Positions 52,594 through 60,594 of a stretch of 60,594 nucleotides of DNA are shown here, piece by piece. A program made the position numbers and the translations under genes. Source of the stretch: JAABTL01 sp964465355 (lineage in GTDB: Bacteria; Deinococcota; Deinococci; Deinococcales; Trueperaceae); contig CAYXJZ010000009.1 of the NCBI GenBank assembly GCA_964465355.1, positions 1-60,594 of the forward strand. The letters run 5' to 3'. Under the pieces are notes generated by a model. The model was not told the DNA's origin and ran no database searches. It saw only the letters and a list, made by a program, of their open reading frames with translations. Numbering within the stretch: the first letter of the stretch is position 1; each line of letters starts with the position of its first letter.

Positions 52594-53799
52594 GTGGCCC
52601 CGTCCAGCAAGCCTTCCAGCCTCGCCATGCTCGTCATGGTGGGGGCGCTCATGAGCATCTCGGCGCTTGCCATCGACATCATGCTGCCAGCCTTCCCCCT
52701 GATGTCGGCAGCCTTGGGCGTGAGCGACGTGGCGGTGCAGCGCGTGCTCGGCGTGTTCATGCTGGCCAGCGCGCTGCCCTACCTGGTCCTCGGTTCGATT
52801 GCCGACCGCTTCGGCCGCAAGCCCGTGCTGCTGGTGGGCCTGGCTGTCTTCGCGCTCGGCAGCGTGGTCTGCATCCTGGCGCCCGGCTACGAGGCGCTGC
52901 TGCTCGGCCGCTTCGTGCAGGGCCTTGGCGCCTCGGCCGGGCCGATCGTGGCAAGGGCCGTCCTTCGGGACCTCTACAGCGGCCGCGACCTCGGCCGGAT
53001 GCTCTCCTTCGCCATGACCGTCTTCGCCGCCGTCCCGCTGCTGGCGCCCGCCATCGGCGCGCTGCTGCTCGGCCTCGGCGGCTGGCGGCTGCCGTTCTGG
53101 TTCCTGCTGCTGGCAGGCCTGCTGCTGCTCGTGATGGTCCTGAGCGCCCTGCCGGAGACCCTGCCCCGGCGCGACCCAGACGCGCTCAGTCTGCGTGGCC
53201 TGTTGGCGTCGGCGAGACGCGTCTACCTCGACCCCCGCTCAGGCTGGCCCATCCTGGTCATGTGCCTTGCCTTCGGCGTGCTGGTCGCCTACCTGGCCTC
53301 CGCGCCGGTGGTGTTCATCGACCACTTCGGCATGACCGAGTCCCGCTTCGCCCTCCAGTTCGCCCTGATCGCCTGCACCGCCTTCGTGGTGCAGCCGCTG
53401 AACGTGCGGCTGCTGCGCAGCTTCTCCTCTGGGCGCATCCTTGGCGCGGTCCTGCCGTTGCTTGTGCTGTTCGCCGGCCTGCTGGTCCTGCAGGGTGCGC
53501 TTGGGCTGCAGAGCCTCTGGTGGCTGACGCCCAACCTGATGGCCGTCTTCGGCTGCTTCTCCCTGATCGTGGCCAATGGCACCGCCCTTGCGCTGGAGCC
53601 GCACCGCGACCGGGCGGGCGCAGCCTCTGGGCTGACCAGCTTCGCCTCCACCGTCATCGGGACCCTGCTCGGCACCTGGGTGGCCGGCTTCGCGCCGGCT
53701 GGGCTGCTGCCGCTGGCGCTCGGGTTGCTTGCTTTGTCGGTGGCTGCGTGGGTGGCCGGCTTGCGGGTGCGGGTTCTCGTCCAAGAGCCCCCGCCTTGA
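52594..53799 (+). CDS. Bcr/CflA-type MFS transporter
   Basis: A 401-residue, 12-TM major facilitator of drug/H+ antiporter type. It begins with MLVMVGALMSISALAIDIML, where ALAIDIMLPAFP is the Bcr/CflA hallmark, then GSIADRFGRKPVLL (MFS motif A), LGRFVQGLGASAGPIVARAV and YSGRDLGRM. GTG 52594 follows TAGCCT by 5 nt. It is probably a drug or metabolite exporter; its closeness to rox-like resistance genes does not imply a link. Confidence 0.9.
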   Translation: MAPSSKPSSLAMLVMVGALMSISALAIDIMLPAFPLMSAALGVSDVAVQRVLGVFMLASALPYLVLGSIADRFGRKPVLLVGLAVFALGSVVCILAPGYEALLLGRFVQGLGASAGPIVARAVLRDLYSGRDLGRMLSFAMTVFAAVPLLAPAIGALLLGLGGWRLPFWFLLLAGLLLLVMVLSALPETLPRRDPDALSLRGLLASARRVYLDPRSGWPILVMCLAFGVLVAYLASAPVVFIDHFGMTESRFALQFALIACTAFVVQPLNVRLLRSFSSGRILGAVLPLLVLFAGLLVLQGALGLQSLWWLTPNLMAVFGCFSLIVANGTALALEPHRDRAGAASGLTSFASTVIGTLLGTWVAGFAPAGLLPLALGLLALSVAAWVAGLRVRVLVQEPPP

Positions 53800-53890
53800 G
53801 GTTCGGAGCCAAGCAGCGGGCGGGTTCCGACCAGGGCTGTTCATGTGATCGCTTTTCGTGTGCAGCGCGCGCTTCCGAAGGAAGGGCAAT

Positions 53891-53927
53891 GCGTTACCTG
53901 AGGTAGCGGAGCTACCTCAGGTAACGC
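53891..53927. terminator. Hairpin overlapping the mltG stop codon
   Basis: A perfect 16-bp inverted repeat (GCGTTACCTGAGGTAG and its complement) with a 5-nt loop CGGAG. The right arm contains the last codons and stop of mltG (minus strand). It lies between convergent genes and could end transcription from both sides. Confidence 0.8.
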
Positions 53928-55051
53928 GCCACGTCCTGCAAATGCGCCTCATAGCTCAGGTTCGGCCTGAACACCGGCCGCCCCTGGTCCACGCCGTGCA
54001 GGAAGTAGTACCAGGCACGTCCTTGCGCGTCTTGTCTCTCGGGCGCCAGCACCGCCGCCAGCGCGGCCGCCCCGGGGTTGCCGATGGGGCCTTCCGGCAG
54101 CCCACCGCGGGTGTAGGTGTTCCAAGGGTGGTCCACGGCGAAGTCGCCGCCGGGGAAGTCCAGCTCGGGTAGCTCCTTGCCGAGGCCGTAGGCCACGGTG
54201 GGGTCGGACTGCAGCGGCATGCCGAGGTCGAGGCGGTTGAGGAAGACCCCGGCGATGATGCCCATCTCGTCCTGCGCGCCTGCCTCGGCCTGCACCATGC
54301 TGGCCAGCACCACCCAGTCGTGGATGGGCAGCTCGGCGGCCACCAGGGCGTCGCGGGTCGCCTCGTCCAACTCCGACTGGAAGCGGGCGGTGAGCGAGCG
54401 CAGGATGTCGGCGGCGCCGAAGCTCAGCGGCAGATCGTAGCTGTCGGGGAAGAGGTAGCCCTCCAGACCCGCATCGTCGGGCAGATGGCTTGGCCGCAGC
54501 TCCGGTGGCGGGTCGGCGATGAGGGTCTCCAGCTCGGTGGCCACCTCGGCCGACCAGCCGGCCTCTTGGACACGTACCACCAGGTCGCGCGCCCGCTGCC
54601 CCTCGGGCAGCAGCAGCCGCGCCGTCCTCGGCCGGCCGCCCTCGATCAGCCGCTGGGCCAGCTCCTGCACGCTGAGCGCCGGGCTGAGGTCGTAGAGCCC
54701 CTCGCCGACCCGCGCCTGCCAGCCCTGCCACATGAGGTAGGCGAGCAGGGCGCGGTGGTCGCGCAGCAGGCCGGCCTCCTGCAGGTCCTGGGCGACGCCG
54801 GTGGCGCTGCGCCCGCGGGGCACCTCGAAGGTCAGCACCGTTCGGCTGCCCGGATCCACCGGCGCAAGGGCCCAGACGGCCACGGCGACGGTGGCCGACG
54901 CGCCCAACAACAGGAGCAGCAGGAGGGTGGGTAGCCAGCGGACGGCCCGCCGCTTGCGTGGTTGGCGGCCGCGATCCGGCGCCTGCCCCTGCCGGCGCCT
55001 GCCTGCGCGGCCGATGACAGGCGCGGCGCCGTCGCGAGGGGCGTCGCTCAT
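53912..55051 (-). CDS. mltG: Endolytic murein transglycosylase MltG
   Basis: A 379-residue membrane-anchored enzyme that cuts nascent glycan strands. A basic N-terminus precedes one TM helix (WLPTLLLLLLLGASATVAVAVW). The YceG-like domain has FEVPRGRSATGVAQDLQEAGL, LPDDAGLEGYLFPDSYDLP, VLASMVQAEAG with the catalytic Glu, and IAGVFLNRLDLGMPLQSDPTVAYG and WNTYTRGGLPEGPIGNPG. It overlaps the ruvX stop by 4 nt. The usual neighbour ruvX and alaS follow the common bacterial order. Confidence 0.95.
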   Translation of the reverse strand: MSDAPRDGAAPVIGRAGRRRQGQAPDRGRQPRKRRAVRWLPTLLLLLLLGASATVAVAVWALAPVDPGSRTVLTFEVPRGRSATGVAQDLQEAGLLRDHRALLAYLMWQGWQARVGEGLYDLSPALSVQELAQRLIEGGRPRTARLLLPEGQRARDLVVRVQEAGWSAEVATELETLIADPPPELRPSHLPDDAGLEGYLFPDSYDLPLSFGAADILRSLTARFQSELDEATRDALVAAELPIHDWVVLASMVQAEAGAQDEMGIIAGVFLNRLDLGMPLQSDPTVAYGLGKELPELDFPGGDFAVDHPWNTYTRGGLPEGPIGNPGAAALAAVLAPERQDAQGRAWYYFLHGVDQGRPVFRPNLSYEAHLQDVARYLR

Positions 55052-55551
55052 GCCAGCCCCCCGTTGCCGGGATCGTCGCGGTGGGGACCATCACCGTTGG
55101 CATCGTCCTCCGCCGGTCTGGAGGCCCTGCCTGCGCTGCCAGCCAGGTAGGTCTCCAGGATGGCGACGGCGGCCGCCTCGTCCAGCAGCCCCTTCTCGCG
55201 CCGCTTGCTGCGGCTGAGGGAGGAGCCGGCGATCTGGCGGCTGGCCAGGGCGGTGGTGAAGCGCTCGTCGAGGAGCTCCACCTGCAGGCCTGCTGCTCGA
55301 AGCGCTTGCGCGAAGCTGCGCACGCGCGAGGTCTGGGCGGAGTCGCCGCCTTGGGCGCGCAGCGGAAGGCCGACGACCAGGCGGCCCGCGCCTTCGGTGG
55401 CCGCGGCCTGCGCCACCGCCTGCACGTCCTCCGCCTGCTTGCCGCTGCGCCGCAGGGCGCCGCGACCGAAGGCCATGGTGTCGCCGTCGCGGGCGACGGC
55501 CAAGCCGATGCGCGCATCGCCGACGTCCAAGGCCAGCAGGGTCTCGCTCAT
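55048..55551 (-). CDS. ruvX: Putative pre-16S rRNA nuclease/Holliday junction resolvase-like protein
   Basis: A 167-residue YqgF/RuvX protein with RNase H-like fold: LLALDVGDARIGLAVARDG with the catalytic Asp, LVVGLPLRAQGGDSAQTSRV and VELLDERFTTALASRQI. It processes the 5' end of 16S rRNA in E. coli. The C-terminal 30 residues (ASRPAEDDANGDGPHRD...) are an acidic, probably disordered extension. ATG 55551 is preferred over GTG 55557. Confidence 0.92.
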   Translation of the reverse strand: MSETLLALDVGDARIGLAVARDGDTMAFGRGALRRSGKQAEDVQAVAQAAATEGAGRLVVGLPLRAQGGDSAQTSRVRSFAQALRAAGLQVELLDERFTTALASRQIAGSSLSRSKRREKGLLDEAAAVAILETYLAGSAGRASRPAEDDANGDGPHRDDPGNGGLA

Positions 55552-55597
55552 CGGCACGTCATCTGACCCATCACGAACCCACCGCTACCCCGAAGGG

Positions 55598-58285
55598 TCA
55601 GGCGGCGAGCACCTCCGCTACGGCGCTCAGCGCATCGCGCAGGCCTTGCTCGTCGCGCACGCCGGCCTGCGCCATGTCGGGCCGGCCGCCCCCGCCGCCG
55701 CCGCCGCGTTCGGCCAGGGACTTGACCAGCTTGCCTGCATGCAGACCGCGCTCGCGGGCACCCTCGCTGACCTTGACCACCAACTGGCTGCCGCTGCCCA
55801 CCACCACGAGGTCGGCGCCGGAGCGCTGCAGCAGGCCGTCGGCGGCGTTGCGCAAGGCGGCGGCGTCCATGCTGTCCAGAACGGCGACGGCGTAGCGAAC
55901 ACCGCCCGCTTCGAGCACCGAGGGGCCGGCGCCACCGCCGGTCTGGACAGCCGCCAACTTGTCGCGCAGCTGCGCCACCTCGCGCTGGCCGGCCTTGACG
56001 TCGGCCTGCAGCTTGCCCAGCCGCGCCTCCAGCTCCTGCGGCTTGGCGCCGAGGGAACGGGAGGCGGCCGAGAGCACCTGACGCATGCCCTGCACCTCGG
56101 CCAGGGCGGCCTGGCCGGCCACGGCCTCGATGCGCCGCACACCGGCGGCGGCGGCCTCCTCGCCTGTGATCAGCACGAGGCCGATGTGGCCGGTGCGTTC
56201 GACGTGGGTGCCGCCGCATAGCTCGATGGAGGGACTGGCAGCCGGGTCGCCGACCACCACCATGCGCACCTCGGCGCCGTACTTCTCACCGAAGAGCATC
56301 ATGGCGCCGGCCGCCCTTGCCTCGTCGATGGGGACCACCTTCCAGCTCACCGGCAGGTCGGCCTGCACCCAGGCGTTGACCCGTTCCTCGATGGTGCGCA
56401 ACTGCTCGGCGCTCACGGCTGCGCCGTGGCTGAAGTCGAAGCGCAGGCGCTCAGGCGTGACCAGCGAGCCGGCCTGGGCCACGTGCCCACCCAGCACCTC
56501 GCGCAGGGCGGCGTGCAGCAGGTGGGTGGCGGTGTGGTGCTTGCGGGTCTCGCGCCTGGCGGGATCCACCGCCAGCTGCACCCGTTGACCGACGACCAGC
56601 TCGCCGCGCACAGGCTGGAGGCGGTGCACGATCAGGCCGCCCGGTCCCTTGTGGGTGTCGAGCACCATGGCAGCCCCAGGCTGCCCGGCGGCCCCAGGCC
56701 CGCCGTTCGGCTCATCCCAGCTCACCTTGCCCTGGTCGCCCACCTGGCCGCCGCCTTCCGGGTAGAAGGGGCTGCGGTCCACGACCATCTGCAGGCCTTC
56801 ATCGCCATCCAGCAGGGCTTGCACGGTGGCCTCTGCTGTGTCGGCGTCGAAGCCGACGAAGTCGGTGGCGCCGTGGGTCTCGGCCACGTGGCCCAGGGCG
56901 TCGACGCCGGCGAACATGGTGGCCTTGCTGCCACCCGCACGCGACAGCGCGCGCGCCTGCTCACGGGCCGCCTGGTAGCCGGCGGTGTCGACCACCACGC
57001 CGCGCTCCTGGGCCATCTCGACGGTGAGGTCGAGCGGGAAGCCGTAGGTCTGCCACAGGTCGAAGGCCACGTCGCCTGGCAGGACCTCATCGCCCAGCTT
57101 GTCCAGCAGTTGGCCGACGCGGGTGATGCCGGCTTCGAGGGTCTCGAGGAACTGGCTCTCCTCGGCCCGCACCACGCCGGCGATGTGCGCCTGCTGCGCA
57201 GCGACGGAAGGGTAGGCGGCGCCCATGCTCTGCGCCACCCCCACCACCAGCTCGTGCAGCACGGGACGCCGCAGGCCCATGAGGTAGGCCTGCCTGGCTG
57301 CACGGCGGATGAGCATCTTGATGACGTAGCCGGCGCCGTCGTTGGCCGGCAGGATGCCGTCGGCGATGCACATGGTCACCGAGCGCACGTGGTCGGCGAT
57401 GATGCGGTGCTGCACGCTCTTCGCGTCTTCGTACGGCAGGCCGCTGATCTCCACCAGGCGGCGGATGGTGGGCTGGAACAGCTCGGTGGCGTAGGCGTCG
57501 TTGGCACCGCTGGCCACCGTGGCCAGGCGCTCGAAGCCCATGCCGGTGTCGATGTTCTGCTGCGGCAACGGGCGAAGCTCACCGTCGACCAGGTCGAACT
57601 GGGTGAACACCAGGTTCCAGATCTCCATGTAGCGGTCGCCGCGGCCAGTGTTGGGGCCGGTCTCGTCCGCGCTGCCGAAGTCGGGACCGCGGTCGTAGAA
57701 GATCTCGGAGCACGGTCCACATGGCCCGCTGCGACCGTCCTTGACGGCGTTGGCCGGCCAGAAGTTCTGGTCCTCGTCCCAGCGCGACATGCGCGACTCT
57801 GGCACGCCGACCTGCTTGGTCCAGATGTCCCATGCCTCGTCGTCATCGAGGAAGACGGTGACGTACAGGCGCTTGGGGTCGAGGCCTAGCCACTGCGGGT
57901 CGGTGAGGAACTCCCATGCCCAGGCGGCCGCCTCGGCCTTGAAGTAGTCGCCGAAGGAGAAGTTGCCGAGCATCTCGAAGAAGGTGTGGTGGCGGCGGGT
58001 GCGGCCGACGTTCTCGATGTCGGAGTCCTTGCCGCCGGCGCGCATGCAGCCCTGGGCGGTGACCACCCTCGGCCACAGGCCGTCGAAGCCTTCGAAGCGC
58101 GGTGTGGCGCCCTGGAAGTAGGGCTTGAACTGCTGCATGCCGGCCACGTTGAACATCAGCGTGGGGTCGTCGCTCTTGAGCGAGGCAGGCGGGTGCACCA
58201 GGTGCCCCTTGCTGGCGAAGAACCGTAGGTAGGTGTCGCGAAGACGGTCGAGTTCGCTGATGTTCGTTGGAAGGGTAGAAGCCAT
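55598..58285 (-). CDS. alaS: Alanyl-tRNA synthetase
   Basis: A class II synthetase of 895 residues, charging tRNA-Ala. Motif 1 and the start are typical (LRDTYLRFFASKGHLVHPPAS, DPTLMFNVAGMQQFKPYF). Motif 2 region is VGRTRRHHTFFEMLGNFSFG. The editing domain carries HTATHLLHAALRE and CGGTHVERTGHI with the zinc-binding His/Cys. The C-Ala domain near the end includes a Gly-rich AERGGGGGGGRPDMAQAG motif. It precedes ruvX and mltG. Confidence 0.97.
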   Translation of the reverse strand: MASTLPTNISELDRLRDTYLRFFASKGHLVHPPASLKSDDPTLMFNVAGMQQFKPYFQGATPRFEGFDGLWPRVVTAQGCMRAGGKDSDIENVGRTRRHHTFFEMLGNFSFGDYFKAEAAAWAWEFLTDPQWLGLDPKRLYVTVFLDDDEAWDIWTKQVGVPESRMSRWDEDQNFWPANAVKDGRSGPCGPCSEIFYDRGPDFGSADETGPNTGRGDRYMEIWNLVFTQFDLVDGELRPLPQQNIDTGMGFERLATVASGANDAYATELFQPTIRRLVEISGLPYEDAKSVQHRIIADHVRSVTMCIADGILPANDGAGYVIKMLIRRAARQAYLMGLRRPVLHELVVGVAQSMGAAYPSVAAQQAHIAGVVRAEESQFLETLEAGITRVGQLLDKLGDEVLPGDVAFDLWQTYGFPLDLTVEMAQERGVVVDTAGYQAAREQARALSRAGGSKATMFAGVDALGHVAETHGATDFVGFDADTAEATVQALLDGDEGLQMVVDRSPFYPEGGGQVGDQGKVSWDEPNGGPGAAGQPGAAMVLDTHKGPGGLIVHRLQPVRGELVVGQRVQLAVDPARRETRKHHTATHLLHAALREVLGGHVAQAGSLVTPERLRFDFSHGAAVSAEQLRTIEERVNAWVQADLPVSWKVVPIDEARAAGAMMLFGEKYGAEVRMVVVGDPAASPSIELCGGTHVERTGHIGLVLITGEEAAAAGVRRIEAVAGQAALAEVQGMRQVLSAASRSLGAKPQELEARLGKLQADVKAGQREVAQLRDKLAAVQTGGGAGPSVLEAGGVRYAVAVLDSMDAAALRNAADGLLQRSGADLVVVGSGSQLVVKVSEGARERGLHAGKLVKSLAERGGGGGGGRPDMAQAGVRDEQGLRDALSAVAEVLAA

Positions 58286-58416
58286 GGTCGGGGAACGCCT
58301 CCGTGATGCGCTCAGGCCATCTTACGTGCTGATGGCGCTCCGGCGGCGGCAGGGGCGCACCGGCAGCCAGGGCTCACCGCCGCCACCGCCCCAACCGGCC
58401 GGACGTAGGATGCTTC

Positions 58417-59592
58417 GTGCCCCCTTCAACAGGAGACCCGTTGGCGGCCATGCGCCGGCCCCTGCTGCTCGTCGGCCTCTGCACCTTCGCCCTGCTCGGC
58501 GTCCTGCAGTCCTTCTACGGACCGCTGTTCGGGGCCATGCAGATGCGTTTCGAGGTCGGTGTGGCGCAGGTGGGTGGCGTGGTGTCGGTCCACTTCCTCG
58601 GCTCCACCCTTGCCGTGTTGCTGACCACCGTGATCCTCCCGCGGCTCGGTTACCCACGGCTGATGGCCACGGCGGCATCCCTGATGGCGCTCGGTGCTGC
58701 CTCGCTGGCGTTGGCGCCCTCCTGGACGGTGGCCCTGACGGCGGCCGGCCTCATGGGCTTTGGCTACGGCCTGCTCGTCGTGCTGCTCAACGTCGCCTTC
58801 GCCCGCGCCTTCGGGGAGCGCGGCGTGTCCGCCCTCAACCTGCTCAACGCCGTCTTCGGGGTGGGGGCGGTGGCGGGTCCGGCGCTGTTGGCCCTTGCCA
58901 TCACGCGGTGGGGATCGGTGACGGTGTTCGGTGGCAGCTTCATGGCGATGGCGGTGGTGGCCGCGTTGCTGACCGGGGTGGTGCTGTGGCTGCGCTCGAG
59001 GCTGGCCCTGCCGGTGGCCGCTGCCGCGAGGGCAGGGGGTGCCGCTGCCCTGCCGTGGGGGTGGATGGCGGGCTTCTCGGCTCTGCTGCTGATCTACGTA
59101 GCGCTGGAGACGGGCAGCGCCTCCTGGGCGCCCACTCACCTCGGCGCGCGCATGGCCGAGTCCCAGGCCGCCCTTGGCAGCGCCGCCTTCTGGCTGGCGG
59201 TGACGGCCGGCCGCTTCCTCGTGGCCGCAGCGGCCGGCAGGATGGCCCCCGCCCACCTGGTCATCGGTGGCGCCTTGGTGGCGGCAGCTGGCGCGGCGCT
59301 GGCCCACGTCCCCGCCCATGCGTTGGCCTCCTACCTGCTCATCGGCTTGGGGGCGGCACCCATCTTCCCCACGGTCATCGCCTGGATCGGCCGCAGCTTC
59401 CCCGACCACGCCGAGCGGATGACGCCGCTGGTCATGACGGTCGGCAACGTCGGCCCGGTGGTCGGCGTGCCCGCGATCGGCCTTGCGGTGGCGGCCTGGG
59501 GCCCGGCGGCGGTGCCGACGGCGCTGCTGGCCATGGCGCTGGCCTTGCTCTTCCTCGGCCTGCTGCTGCGGCGCGCTAGGCTGAGGCCATGA
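58417..59592 (+). CDS. MFS transporter
   Basis: A 391-residue, 12-TM major facilitator. Typical features are LLLVGLCTFALLGVLQSFYG in TM1, a motif A-like turn LPRLGYPRLMATAA, and FGYGLLVVLLNVAFARAFGE. A second half begins near residue 200. It resembles FucP/sugar-type or purely hypothetical MFS proteins; the substrate is not known. GTG 58417 has TAGGAT 5 nt upstream; a TTG at 58441 after AGGAG is an alternative. It overlaps the DinB-like gene by 4 nt. Confidence 0.85.
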   Translation: MPPSTGDPLAAMRRPLLLVGLCTFALLGVLQSFYGPLFGAMQMRFEVGVAQVGGVVSVHFLGSTLAVLLTTVILPRLGYPRLMATAASLMALGAASLALAPSWTVALTAAGLMGFGYGLLVVLLNVAFARAFGERGVSALNLLNAVFGVGAVAGPALLALAITRWGSVTVFGGSFMAMAVVAALLTGVVLWLRSRLALPVAAAARAGGAAALPWGWMAGFSALLLIYVALETGSASWAPTHLGARMAESQAALGSAAFWLAVTAGRFLVAAAAGRMAPAHLVIGGALVAAAGAALAHVPAHALASYLLIGLGAAPIFPTVIAWIGRSFPDHAERMTPLVMTVGNVGPVVGVPAIGLAVAAWGPAAVPTALLAMALALLFLGLLLRRARLRP

Positions 59593-60119
59593 GCCAAGCA
59601 TCTGGACCGAACAGGGATGTGGAGCCGGCCGAGCTCGTCCTCGAGGAGGTCCGTCAGACCTTCGCACGCCAACGCCAACAGGCTGAGGCCGCCTTGGCGC
59701 AGTTGCAGGCCGAGGACTGGCACCGGCGCATCGACCCAGAGAGCAACTCCATCGCGGTGATCGTGCGGCACGTGGGCGGCAACCTGCGCTCGCGCTGGAC
59801 GGATTTCCTGACCACGGACGGGGAGAAGCCCGACCGCGACCGCGACAGCGAGTTCGAGGTGGGCGACGACATGCCGCCCAGCGTCATCACCGAGGTCTGG
59901 GACGCGGGTTGGACGGCCGTGTTGGGTACCATCGCCGCCTTGGGCGCGACCGACCTGCCGCGCACCGTCACCATCCGCGGCCAGCCGGTGTCGGTGGCCA
60001 ACGCCCTCGTGCGCAGCCTCGACCACACCGGCCACCACGTCGGTCAGATCGTCATGCTGGCCAAGCACCTGCGCGGGGCCGATTGGCAGACGCTGTCCAT
60101 CCCCAAGCGGCGTCCCTAG
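59589..60119 (+). CDS. DinB/DUF1572-like protein
   Basis: A 176-residue four-helix protein of the DinB-like superfamily, DUF1572 subgroup: IAVIVRHVGGNLRSRWTDFL, then VSVANALVRSLDHTGHHVGQIV with the His residues (H49-type, H about 146 and 150) that bind a metal in relatives, and MLAKHLRGADWQTLSIPK at the end. ATG 59589 also has TAGGCT 6 nt upstream. The function is unknown; relatives are thiol- or metal-dependent enzymes. Confidence 0.85.
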   Translation: MSQASGPNRDVEPAELVLEEVRQTFARQRQQAEAALAQLQAEDWHRRIDPESNSIAVIVRHVGGNLRSRWTDFLTTDGEKPDRDRDSEFEVGDDMPPSVITEVWDAGWTAVLGTIAALGATDLPRTVTIRGQPVSVANALVRSLDHTGHHVGQIVMLAKHLRGADWQTLSIPKRRP

Positions 60120-60171
60120 GCCGGCAGGCCGGGACGCCGATGGGATGTGGGCGCCGGATGGGAACCTGGAC

Positions 60172-60200
60172 GCTGACGGTGGCCTAGGCGCTGACGGTGG
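60172..60200. repeat. Short direct repeat at the RIO kinase stop
   Basis: GCTGACGGTGGC occurs at 60172-60183 and again at 60189-60200. The second copy covers the last codons of the RIO-type kinase gene. It looks like a small local duplication. Confidence 0.6.
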
Positions 60201-60594
60201 CTGGCGCCGGCGCGGTCACCACCCTGAGCAGGGTGGCCGGATCGGCCTCCACACCCAGTTGGCCGAAGGTGACGCATAGCGACTGGACGTCCTGCAGCAG
60301 CTTCTCGCGGGCGGCCGGCTGCTCGATCTCCATCATCTGCGGCAGGTCCATGATGATCACCTGGCCGCGGTGCCACAGCAGGTTGTAGGTGGAGTAGTCG
60401 CCGTGCACCAGGCCTATCCTGTACAGGCGGGTCATCAGGTCGACGCTCTGGCGAAAGGCCTCCTGTGCCTCGTCTGGCGAGAGCACGGCGTCGGCCAGGC
60501 GCGGTGCCGGTTCCTCGCCTTCGCCGATGAAGCGCATCAGCACCACCTCGCCCGCCTGGCTGATGTCGGAGGCCTGGGGGCCCACCATGGGTTC
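60184..60594 (-). CDS. RIO-type serine/threonine kinase, 5' end beyond the window
   Basis: The visible 137 C-terminal residues show the RIO1/RIO family catalytic segment GLVHGDYSTYNLLW (His-Gly-Asp loop with Asn) and the metal-binding IIMDLPQ. The segment LMRFIGEGEEPAPRLAD before it is typical for RIO1 and RIO2. The frame is open to the window end (EPMVGPQAS precedes), so the N-terminal ATP-binding part lies outside. The bacterial function is unclear. Confidence 0.85.
   Translation of the reverse strand, partial: EPMVGPQASDISQAGEVVLMRFIGEGEEPAPRLADAVLSPDEAQEAFRQSVDLMTRLYRIGLVHGDYSTYNLLWHRGQVIIMDLPQMMEIEQPAAREKLLQDVQSLCVTFGQLGVEADPATLLRVVTAPAPATVSA

Noticed and set aside
52594..53799. Functional link of the Bcr/CflA-type exporter to the rox-like gene
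   Set aside because: They are 18 kb apart with many unrelated genes between; nothing in the sequence ties them together.

Overview
The window is GC-rich, gene-dense bacterial chromosome with two runs of 100 N. Several signs suggest a relative of Deinococcota (Deinococcus-Thermus, possibly Trueperaceae-like). There is a pilin cluster of the PilA plus three minor pilins plus large ComZ-like type. More than a dozen genes have a TANNNT -10 box only 5-7 nt before the start codon, as expected for leaderless mRNAs. Housekeeping genes (uvrC, truB, ald, ruvA, alaS, ruvX, mltG) are scattered among them. The taxonomic call is an inference and was not tested by phylogeny.

Layout. 1-2640: two copies of a BrnT-type toxin module with an unusual antitoxin, flanking a lipoprotein gene; the second copy is broken by one in-frame TGA and one frameshift in a homopolymer. 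2640-3100: a gene-free stretch with eleven GGTTGC motifs, almost all on one strand. 3100-8400: a small membrane protein, then the type IV pilin operon. 8450-9880: an amidotransferase-like protein. 9940-12180: VapBC-like pair, an XRE regulator, and a two-gene module (small alpha/beta-looking protein plus HEPN protein). 12300-14114: uvrC. 14150-19210: an accessory block with an AbiEi-like protein, two DUF6498-like membrane proteins and a third fragment, hipBA between them, and an Abi-type HEPN gene preceded by a strongly structured RNA.

19400-33100: acetyltransferase, MoxR/DUF58 pair (interrupted by a gap), VOC protein, Ser/Thr kinase, two nucleoside/sugar-type ABC permeases, malQ, a KaiC-like ATPase overlapping a diguanylate cyclase gene, and a secreted Cys-repeat protein. 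33100-36200: a rifampicin monooxygenase-like gene with an upstream element resembling the rifamycin-associated element, a Phd/PIN pair and an orphan VapB-like antitoxin. 36200-46970: NatAB-like ABC-2 exporter, truB, ald, ruvA, an FMN-barrel protein, a TPR membrane protein, an OmpR-type two-component system and dcd, whose gap is an artefact flanked by an exact 55-bp duplication.

47200-60594: DUF4143 ATPase, a small outer-membrane-like protein, phnDCEE, a Bcr/CflA-type MFS gene, mltG-ruvX-alaS, a second MFS gene with a DinB-like gene, and the 3' part of a RIO-type kinase. The most interesting signals are the Abi gene with its structured leader RNA, the HEPN module that shares a domain with the neighbouring XRE regulator, the rox/RAE pair, the KaiC-GGDEF pair and the decayed brn duplication.
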